A stretch of 12,119 nt of DNA from Deltaproteobacteria bacterium. GTDB taxonomy: Bacteria; Desulfobacterota; Desulfobulbia; Desulfobulbales; BM004. The stretch covers positions 1 to 12,119 of the forward strand of contig JAFDCT010000377.1 of the NCBI GenBank assembly GCA_019312695.1, written 5' to 3'. This document shows positions 7,156 through 12,119 of the stretch, piece by piece. How positions within the stretch are numbered: the first letter of the stretch is position 1; each line of letters opens with the position of its first letter. The notes under the pieces are model-generated. The model searched no databases, was not told the DNA's origin, and saw only the letters and a list, made by a program, of their open reading frames with translations. The position numbers were made by a program, and so were the translations under genes.

Positions 7156-9366
7156 TCATATCTCGCTTTGATAGAGTTCCTGTAACCCCTTGATCTTTTT
7201 GGTCACCGGGGGAGAGAGTTTGAGTCCATAATTACGGCAATATTCGGCAATCATTCTATGGGTGTTGAATATTGGAATATTGAGGGAAATGTTGCGGATG
7301 CATTTATCAATGTATTTTTTTCTGAGCTGAGGGTCATTGAATTCTTTTATCACCTGGGGGAACATTTCATAAAATGAGGCCGAATCCTCTTCGTAAAGCA
7401 GCGCGGAAGGTTCTTCGCTCAATGTTTCAGTGTCTAATGGGGTATCAAGGCCGAATTTCCAGCCGGTCTCACCATCATGAAAACCTTCCATCCACCAGCC
7501 ATCAAGGATACTGATGTTTGGTATGCCGTTCATGGCTGCCTTCATACCGCTTGTGCCGCTTGCTTCCAGGGGGCGCTTTGGGCTGTTCAGCCAGGCATGC
7601 ACCCCGGCGACCATCATTTTGGCGATGGCCATATCGTAATTTGGAATGAATACAAGTTTTGCCAGACCCTTGCTGCGTTCATAAAGCTCTTCCTGTACAT
7701 CAAGAATTATTTTGATGAGAGATTTGCCCGGTTCATCTGCTGGATGAGCTTTACCGGCAAAGAGAAAATTTACGGGATAGTCTAGTTCCCTTATGATTTT
7801 TGTTAATTCAACCAGGTCGTCAAAAATGAGATCAGCACGTTTATACGTCGAAAAGCGGCGGGCAAAACCTATAGTGAATGCACTTGGTTTCAGGGGAATA
7901 TCCTCTTCATGCAGGAGGGAAAGGAAATTGGGCGGATCAATCCAGGTTTCTTCTGTTTGGTGCCGGTGCTCGATGAGCATCCCGTTTACATAGTTTATAA
8001 GTTTTTCACTATCATGCTTCCAAGCCTGTTCGAGGTAGGTGCGGAATTTTTTGTTTTTCTGGAGTTTTTTTGCATTTCTGAATACTGCCGGATTTTGCCG
8101 CCAATTCTGTAACTCTGGGAAACTGTCGAAAACTTCTGCTTTCGCAGCACTTATCCAGGTAAGGTGGTGGACACCGTTTGTAATTGCGGTGATTTTTTTT
8201 GCAAACTGCGGGAATTGTTTTTGGGTAACATCTCGATGCAGCCTGCTGACACTGTTAACTGCCCGATTCACCCGCATGGCAAATTCAGTAAAGTTATAAA
8301 GCGACGGGTTTTCCTTGTCAGGAGCCAGAAGTGCTAAAATTCGTCTGCAGACTGTGTGACTCAGGCCGGCATAAAGTGTTTTGCTGAAACGGTCATGCCC
8401 GGCTTTTACAGGAGTATGTATGGTATAAACGACTTTATGTGCTACAGAGTCTGCGGCCTCCAGGATATCCTTATCCCTTACAGTTGACTGATACTCTGGT
8501 CCGAGTTTTTGCAGAAGGTAATCAGCAATAAGGTTAAGTACTGATACAACACCGTGCTGTTCATTAAGGTGTAAGGTCTTTGCTGTGAGTCCAAGAATGT
8601 CCATAAGAGGTATGACACCAGCACCCAACATGCGCCGCTGAATGGCTTTCATCTTTTCAGAGCTGCTGTCATAAAGGTTATTTGAGGCGTTACGGATCCA
8701 TTCCGGAGATTGTGGTAAACTGAAATCCAGGAGAAATTCAGGGACAAAAAAGTCAAGATTTTCATTTGCCTCAAGCTTCATCCATACCTGCGCATAAACC
8801 ATAACTGTTTTATCGTGTTCGTCAAAAAAAGGAATTTCTATACAAAGCGGCTTATCAGGATAACTTGGGTTCTTCAAGAGATAGAGACTAGGAGTTTTTT
8901 CCGGGGACCAGTCCATAGACCAGCTGATTTGGCCTATCCGGGAATCAACGAGTTGTGAAAAGTACCCTTTTCGGTAGAGCAGGGATATTGCTGCAACCGG
9001 TATTTTGCAGGCGGCAAAACTTTTCAGAGTATCACCGGCTAAAATTCCCAGCCCGCCACCATAGTTAGGTATTTTTGAGGGTCCGTTTAGGATTTTTTTT
9101 ATCAGTAAATCTGCTTCTGTGTTTTTGCTTTCAGTAATTTCGTTTTGCTGCAGATATTTTTTAACGGGATTAAAAACATCCAGATCAGCCCCAATTTCCA
9201 TGGAAACATATACTGCAGAATTGCCGTCAGGAGCTGTGAGGTTAGACCAGACCTGCTCGAATACCTTTTGAGAAATACCGAAAAAGGTACCAAAAGAGGT
9301 TTCAGCTAGCATATTATTTACAAGGGTCTCCTGGTCGGAGAGAGTGTCATGATATTTACTTTCCAT
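7156..9366 (-). CDS. glgP: Alpha-glucan (glycogen/maltodextrin) phosphorylase, GT35 family
   Basis: This 736-residue cytoplasmic enzyme is predicted to release glucose 1-phosphate from the non-reducing ends of glycogen or maltodextrin using pyridoxal phosphate. The core hallmarks are SMEIG (55-59), the glycine loop YGGGLGILAGD (102-112), LYRKGYFSQ, and the PLP-lysine segment EASGTSGMKAAMNG with the Schiff-base lysine at 609. About 40 residues separate SMEIG from the glycine loop, which appears to be an insertion relative to the compact bacterial members. The protein is shorter than E. coli GlgP/MalP (about 800) and fits the short TIGR02094-type group. No other glycogen gene is in view. The start is uncertain: the ATG at 9366 lacks a Shine-Dalgarno, while AGGAG lies 15 bases before an in-frame ATG at residue 19. 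A candidate promoter is upstream, and a divergent pal lies beyond it. Confidence 0.92.
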   Translation of the reverse strand: MESKYHDTLSDQETLVNNMLAETSFGTFFGISQKVFEQVWSNLTAPDGNSAVYVSMEIGADLDVFNPVKKYLQQNEITESKNTEADLLIKKILNGPSKIPNYGGGLGILAGDTLKSFAACKIPVAAISLLYRKGYFSQLVDSRIGQISWSMDWSPEKTPSLYLLKNPSYPDKPLCIEIPFFDEHDKTVMVYAQVWMKLEANENLDFFVPEFLLDFSLPQSPEWIRNASNNLYDSSSEKMKAIQRRMLGAGVIPLMDILGLTAKTLHLNEQHGVVSVLNLIADYLLQKLGPEYQSTVRDKDILEAADSVAHKVVYTIHTPVKAGHDRFSKTLYAGLSHTVCRRILALLAPDKENPSLYNFTEFAMRVNRAVNSVSRLHRDVTQKQFPQFAKKITAITNGVHHLTWISAAKAEVFDSFPELQNWRQNPAVFRNAKKLQKNKKFRTYLEQAWKHDSEKLINYVNGMLIEHRHQTEETWIDPPNFLSLLHEEDIPLKPSAFTIGFARRFSTYKRADLIFDDLVELTKIIRELDYPVNFLFAGKAHPADEPGKSLIKIILDVQEELYERSKGLAKLVFIPNYDMAIAKMMVAGVHAWLNSPKRPLEASGTSGMKAAMNGIPNISILDGWWMEGFHDGETGWKFGLDTPLDTETLSEEPSALLYEEDSASFYEMFPQVIKEFNDPQLRKKYIDKCIRNISLNIPIFNTHRMIAEYCRNYGLKLSPPVTKKIKGLQELYQSEI

Positions 9367-9762
9367 ATTATTTTTAAATTAGGATTAAAAAATTTTGTTT
9401 GAAAGAATGCATGTCACTATATAATTACTAGGCTTATTATGAAAAGTATTTATTTGGGTCGAGAGAGATTTTTTTGATTTTTACAGAAATATAAAAAAAT
9501 ATTGAATCTGGCACGACTTTTCTATAAGGTTCTTCTTCTTTTATCTAAGTTAATTTTATAGTTATGTAATTAATTAAGTTGATCTTGATCGAAAAGTTTT
9601 TTGATGCTATCTGTTAGTTAGCAGAATGCGAATGGATTAATAACCTCTCAAAGGTTCTTATAGTAAAATTTAAAAAAATAGGCTATATGCTAAAAAAATG
9701 TGGTAATGAAGTGTTTTTTGTAAGTTAATTTTTTTTGATAATATATACAAGGGAGGAGTGAG
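9367..9762. other. AT-rich divergent intergenic region between glgP and pal
   Basis: This 396-base stretch has no credible gene. It is extremely AT-rich with many A and T runs. It contains a 12-base direct repeat TAAGTTAATTTT (9546-9557 and 9721-9732), a doubled TTGATC (9579-9590), and AAGGTTCTT copies near 9526 and 9651. Possible plus-strand promoter elements for pal are TTGATC-17-TATCTG (9585-9613) and the AT-rich GATAATATATA just before the ribosome binding site (from 9737), but in this composition neither is secure. It probably carries the promoters of both flanking genes. Confidence 0.6.
9416..9443 (-). promoter_or_regulatory. Candidate sigma-70 promoter for glucan phosphorylase
   Basis: Read on the minus strand, TTCATA (9443-9438) and TATAGT (9421-9416) are 16 bases apart, matching 4 of 6 and 5 of 6 consensus positions. 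This would give a leader of roughly 40 bases before the ATG at 9366. The AT-rich background makes chance matches likely. Confidence 0.4.
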
Positions 9763-10356
9763 ATGAGAAAAACATTGTGGCTTATGCTGATTTTAGGAAT
9801 TTCTGTAGGACTTGTCTTTAGTGTAAGCGGCTGCGGCAAGAAGAAGATGACAGCCGAAGAAGAAATGGGAGCTGCTGTTGAAGCTGAAGAAAGAGCTCCT
9901 CAACCGGGTGAGCCGGGTTATGAAAAAATTTATGAAGAGGGCATGGCCGCAAAGGAAGAATCACTGGAAGCCCAGGCTGCAATTGAAAAAGGGGAGCATG
10001 AGATTCTTGAAGGCAGGACTTCCGGGCCACTCCTACCTATTTACTTTGATTTCGATAAGTCAAATATTCGTCAAGATCAGCGGGCCAGAATAGAAAAAAA
10101 TGCTGCTTATCTTAAACAGAACCTTGATACCAGGCTCCGTATTGAGGGTAATTGTGATGAAAGAGGTACAAGTGAATATAACATGGCCCTGGGAGAACGC
10201 AGGGCCCTTAGTGCCAAAAAGTACCTGGTAAATCTTGGAGTTCACGAAGACAGGATGCACACCATAAGTTATGGAGAAGAAAAGCCCTTGCTGCGTGGCC
10301 ATGATGAGTACTCCTGGGCCCAGAATCGCAGAGATGACTTTGTGTTGGTTAAGTAA
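9763..10356 (+). CDS. pal: Peptidoglycan-associated lipoprotein (Pal, OmpA-C domain)
   Basis: This 197-residue lipoprotein is predicted to tether the outer membrane to peptidoglycan as part of the Tol-Pal system. A hydrophobic signal ends in the lipobox VSGC with the lipidated cysteine at residue 24; the next residues (GKKK) lack an inner-membrane-retention aspartate at +2, so sorting to the outer membrane is expected. A charged, probably helical linker (about 27-85) leads to the OmpA-like domain, which shows IYFDFD (93-98), GNCDERGT (129-136), the GERRA element and NRRDDFV (188-194). These cover the diaminopimelate-contacting residues of the family. A cysteine (C131) sits in the signature where E. 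coli Pal has alanine. The start is supported by GGGAGGAG just upstream. No tol genes precede it, and a hairpin terminator follows, so it looks monocistronic. Confidence 0.93.
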   Translation: MRKTLWLMLILGISVGLVFSVSGCGKKKMTAEEEMGAAVEAEERAPQPGEPGYEKIYEEGMAAKEESLEAQAAIEKGEHEILEGRTSGPLLPIYFDFDKSNIRQDQRARIEKNAAYLKQNLDTRLRIEGNCDERGTSEYNMALGERRALSAKKYLVNLGVHEDRMHTISYGEEKPLLRGHDEYSWAQNRRDDFVLVK

Positions 10357-10399
10357 TTAGACTGGCATAGCTCCTTATTCTGCATTAATATAAAACTGG

Positions 10400-10443
10400 A
10401 AACCGGGATGGGAACGAATGTCAGACTGTTCTCATCCCGGTTT
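10400..10443 (+). terminator. Hairpin terminator after pal
   Basis: AAACCGGGATGGGAAC (10400-10415) pairs with GTTCTCATCCCGGTTT (10428-10443) over 16 positions with one G-U wobble and a 12-base loop. The tail GTCTATC is only modestly T-rich, so it may be an imperfect terminator or a 3'-end stabilising hairpin. It begins 43 bases past the pal stop. Confidence 0.7.
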
Positions 10444-10477
10444 GTCTATCTGAGAAACCGACTGTAAACTAATAACA

Positions 10478-10495
10478 ATTAATTTGGTAATTAAT
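10478..10495. repeat. Inverted repeat upstream of the skp promoter
   Basis: ATTAATT (10478-10484) and AATTAAT (10489-10495) form a perfect 7-base inverted repeat around TGGT, ending 17 bases before the predicted -35. It could be an operator or an AT-rich UP-type element; in AT-rich DNA it may also be chance. Confidence 0.4.
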
Positions 10496-10512
10496 GAAAG
10501 AGATAAAAATTT

Positions 10513-10540
10513 TTGACAAAGATATACTTTATCCTGCAAT
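10513..10540 (+). promoter_or_regulatory. Predicted sigma-70 promoter for the Skp-family gene
   Basis: A perfect -35 TTGACA (10513-10518) is followed after 16 bases by TGCAAT (10535-10540), which matches 4 of 6 of the -10 consensus. A transcript start near 10547 leaves a short leader carrying the ribosome binding site. The preceding terminator makes an independent promoter here expected. Confidence 0.55.
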
Positions 10541-10548
10541 CTTTATTT

Positions 10549-10554
10549 GGGAGG
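10549..10554 (+). promoter_or_regulatory. Ribosome binding site deciding the skp start
   Basis: GGGAGG lies 10 bases before the ATG at 10565. An in-frame TTG at 10547 overlaps this element and so cannot be initiated by it; the ATG is therefore chosen as start. Confidence 0.7.
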
Positions 10555-10564
10555 TGTGAAACAA

Positions 10565-11122
10565 ATGCGTTTGAAAAAAATTATGATTTTAGCTGTCATT
10601 GTATTGCTGCTTGGCACTACAGGTTATGCAAATACAGAAGCGGTTGCTGCGGAAACGAGCAAACAGATTGTCACGGTTAATATCCAGGATATACTTCTGG
10701 GTTCAGAAGCCGGTCAGGAAGTAAAAAAGGTACTGGAAGAGAAAGTTGGTGAATTTCAGAATAAGTTCCAGCAGGAACAGGAAGAAATTAACACTCTCCG
10801 GGCTGAAATAGAAAAAAAGGGTTCTGTCTGGAGTACTGAGGTGAGAGAAGAGAAGGAAAGGGATTACCAGAAAAGAGTAAGGGAAATGCAGATTAAGTCT
10901 GAAGATGCTCAATTTGAATTACAGCAGTTGGAAAAACAGGTCATGAGCCCGGTATTGAACGAACTGCAGAAAGTTATTGAAGAAGTGGGTGAGAAAAACG
11001 GTTATGCCATGATTTTAGATTCTCGTGACGGTCTGCTTTATGTGGATAAGTCTCTTGATATCAGTGAAATGGTAAAAAGAGAACTGGATGCACGCCAGAA
11101 AGCTGAGAAGGAATCAAAGTAA
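10565..11122 (+). CDS. skp: OmpH/Skp-family periplasmic chaperone
   Basis: Counting from the ATG at 10565, this is a 185-residue exported protein. A basic N-terminus and hydrophobic core (MRLKKIMILAVIVLLLG) form a Sec signal peptide with likely cleavage near GYA (20-22) or after the AVA/VAA stretch (27-29). The mature protein opens with the family-typical strand VTVNIQDILLGSEAG, continues into a long charged coiled coil (about 55-125, rich in E, K, Q), and ends with the closing strands around YAMILDSRDGLLYVD. Skp trimers hold unfolded outer-membrane proteins in the periplasm on their way to the BAM complex. Here the gene is not next to bamA or lpxD, which is the usual company, but follows pal. 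It has its own promoter and a strong terminator. Family assignment is firm; exact orthology to Skp is inferred. Confidence 0.87.
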   Translation: MRLKKIMILAVIVLLLGTTGYANTEAVAAETSKQIVTVNIQDILLGSEAGQEVKKVLEEKVGEFQNKFQQEQEEINTLRAEIEKKGSVWSTEVREEKERDYQKRVREMQIKSEDAQFELQQLEKQVMSPVLNELQKVIEEVGEKNGYAMILDSRDGLLYVDKSLDISEMVKRELDARQKAEKESK

Positions 11123-11145
11123 ATAGGATGAAATAGTTTCTTACG

Positions 11146-11179
11146 GGTCCCCAAAAGCTGAATCTTTGGGGACCTTTTT
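11146..11179 (+). terminator. Rho-independent terminator after the Skp-family gene
   Basis: GGTCCCCAAA (11146-11155) and TTTGGGGACC (11165-11174) form a perfect 10-base stem with a 9-base loop, followed directly by TTTTT (11175-11179). It begins 23 bases past the stop codon. There is no T-tract on the minus strand, so it serves the plus strand only. Confidence 0.93.
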
Positions 11180-11198
11180 AATTCCCCTGGTTTTATTG

Positions 11199-11858
11199 TT
11201 ATTCTCCGTTCGTTAGTTTCCAGACATAAATATTTGCAGCAACATTCTCATCAAGGGCAAGTTCAGTATTTTCAAACTTAATACAGAATGCCGGGTTCTT
11301 CCGGTGTACGGTAACAACAACGCCTGGATGGAGTCCGAAAGAAATAAGTTGATGAAAACTGGAGTGGTTGTCTGGTTTAATATAGGTGATTTTGCCGCTT
11401 TCCCCGGGAGCCAGCTCCCTTAGACTGACAACACTGCTGTCAATAACCTTGCGTTTGCCGGAACAGCATCTTCCCCTCGGGATTCTTTTCCCGTCCGGAC
11501 AAAATTCCGGATGGCCCAACAGAGTACAGATTGACTCTTCGACTTCAGGAAGCAGGCTGTGTTCAACTTTGCAGGCCATCTCTTCCATGTCTGATTGTTT
11601 GAGTTTCAGAATGCTCGAAACCAGAATTTCCGCCAGTCTGTGTCTGCGGATTATTATCTCAGCGATGGCTTTTCCTTTGTTGGCGAGACTGATCTTGTCC
11701 TGATCCCGAACTATCAGATTCTGCTGTTCGAGTTCATCAAGGTCAGCTTCAGTGAAGTCGACAGAGGATCTTTTTCTTACCGCCTCAATGTTATTATTCT
11801 GCCTGTCGCTGACAGACCATATGGATTCAAGGATCTCTTCCTGTTTTTCATTCAGCAT
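11199..11858 (-). CDS. DtxR/IdeR-family metal-dependent transcriptional repressor
   Basis: This 219-residue cytoplasmic regulator has an N-terminal winged helix-turn-helix (about 1-65), a metal-binding dimerisation domain (about 66-135) and a C-terminal SH3/FeoA-like domain (about 145-215). Alignment by eye to DtxR places metal ligands at H73 and E77 (RRHRLAE) and at C96, E99 and H100 (ACKVEH). The position of DtxR His98 is E92 and that of Met10 is E8, so the site mixes IdeR-like and MntR-like ligands. A cysteine-rich loop follows: C120, C131 and C132 in a CPDG...CC arrangement. Translation starts at ATG with AGGAG 7 bases upstream. It lies 57 bases downstream of feoB in the same direction, so it most likely senses Fe(II) and controls its own iron-uptake operon; manganese sensing is the alternative. 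Confidence 0.9.
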   Translation of the reverse strand: MLNEKQEEILESIWSVSDRQNNNIEAVRKRSSVDFTEADLDELEQQNLIVRDQDKISLANKGKAIAEIIIRRHRLAEILVSSILKLKQSDMEEMACKVEHSLLPEVEESICTLLGHPEFCPDGKRIPRGRCCSGKRKVIDSSVVSLRELAPGESGKITYIKPDNHSSFHQLISFGLHPGVVVTVHRKNPAFCIKFENTELALDENVAANIYVWKLTNGE

Positions 11859-11915
11859 GCGGTTTCTCCTGACCGATAAGTTGTCCGGTGTTTATCTAAA
11901 TTATTAGTGAATAAA

Positions 11916-12119
11916 TTAAGTAAAAGTCACTCCCAGGGCAAGGCAGATATGATTAATAAGGCTACCCATGAGGATTGCATATACAACCACCGTGCAAATT
12001 ATCAATGCAGCAGTTTTCCTCCCCCGTTCCTTAAAGAGAACCAGAATGGCATTGATACATGGTGTTAAAAAAGTCATGATCAGGAGATTTACAATAAGCT
12101 GCAGGTTAGAGTAGCTCCC
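11916..12119 (-). CDS. feoB: Ferrous iron transporter FeoB, C-terminal end (partial)
   Basis: An open frame on the minus strand enters from the right edge and ends at TAA (11918-11916), leaving 67 residues. It contains a membrane segment with MTFLTPCINAILVLFKERG, which matches the conserved FeoB C-terminal pattern of a Pro-Cys dipeptide in a helix followed by a KERG(W/R)KTA loop and a last hydrophobic helix. FeoB is the GTPase-coupled inner-membrane Fe(II) permease. The GTPase domain and most of the permease lie outside the window. The DtxR-family gene 57 bases downstream is probably co-transcribed; no terminator was seen between them. Confidence 0.85.
   Translation of the reverse strand, partial: GSYSNLQLIVNLLIMTFLTPCINAILVLFKERGRKTAALIICTVVVYAILMGSLINHICLALGVTFT

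Noticed and set aside
9509..9523. Sigma-54-like element: TGGCACG followed by ACTT and TTCT upstream of pal
   Set aside because: The -24 half is perfect but the invariant GC of the -12 element is CT here, so a functional sigma-54 promoter is unlikely.
9522..9663. CTATAAG and CTTATAG as a long-range inverted repeat
   Set aside because: Seven-base arms about 130 bases apart in very AT-rich DNA are expected by chance.
10547..10564. Upstream TTG start extending the Skp-family protein by six residues
   Set aside because: The TTG overlaps the Shine-Dalgarno itself; the ATG at 10565 gives a normal signal peptide with a basic N-terminus.
11386..11703. Plus-strand open frames opposite the DtxR-family gene
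   Set aside because: They mirror the codons of a clear regulator on the other strand, with no motif or ribosome binding site.
11859..11915. Interleaved short inverted repeats (GATAA...TTATC, ACCG...CGGT) between feoB and the DtxR-family gene
   Set aside because: The arms are only 4-5 bases, cannot all pair together, and are not followed by a T-tract, so neither a terminator nor an operator can be supported.

Overview
The window looks like ordinary chromosomal core DNA from a Gram-negative bacterium. The best guess is Desulfobacterota (former Deltaproteobacteria), at roughly mid GC with very AT-rich intergenic gaps. The evidence is a Pal-type outer-membrane lipoprotein carrying the GNCDERGT variant, an OmpH/Skp periplasmic chaperone, a PilT pilus-retraction ATPase, ComEC, a GT35 glucan phosphorylase of the short bacterial type, and a DtxR-family regulator next to feoB. 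The lineage call is from memory of protein style and was not searched.

Layout, left to right. (1) Bases 1-3043, plus strand: the last 27 codons of an unidentified protein overlap (TAATG) a 745-residue protein with two degenerate GGDEF-like domains and C-terminal TPRs. Eight bases later comes a LOG-family nucleotide phosphoribohydrolase-like protein that starts with TTG. These three form a tight operon. (2) 3145-4227, plus strand: pilT, with its own candidate promoter. (3) 4248-6881, minus strand: comEC, convergent with pilT. The two genes share a hairpin with T-tracts on both strands, and one arm of it lies inside the comEC coding sequence. (4) 7156-9366, minus strand: an alpha-glucan phosphorylase. 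(5) 9367-9762: a 396-base, very AT-rich divergent control region. (6) 9763-11122, plus strand: pal, then an OmpH/Skp-family gene, each followed by a clear hairpin terminator, with a consensus-like promoter between them. (7) 11199-12119, minus strand: the 3' end of feoB followed by a DtxR-family metal-dependent repressor, an iron-uptake and regulation unit.

Functional themes: pilus retraction plus a DNA channel (pilT and comEC, consistent with natural transformation), glycogen breakdown, cell-envelope maintenance (Pal, Skp), and ferrous iron uptake and sensing (FeoB, DtxR). I found no CRISPR array, insertion sequence, phage gene, tRNA or rRNA. I do not see a convincing new system. The most worthwhile leads are the tandem degenerate GGDEF-TPR protein coupled to a LOG-family enzyme, the bidirectional terminator overlapping comEC, and the cysteine-rich DtxR variant.
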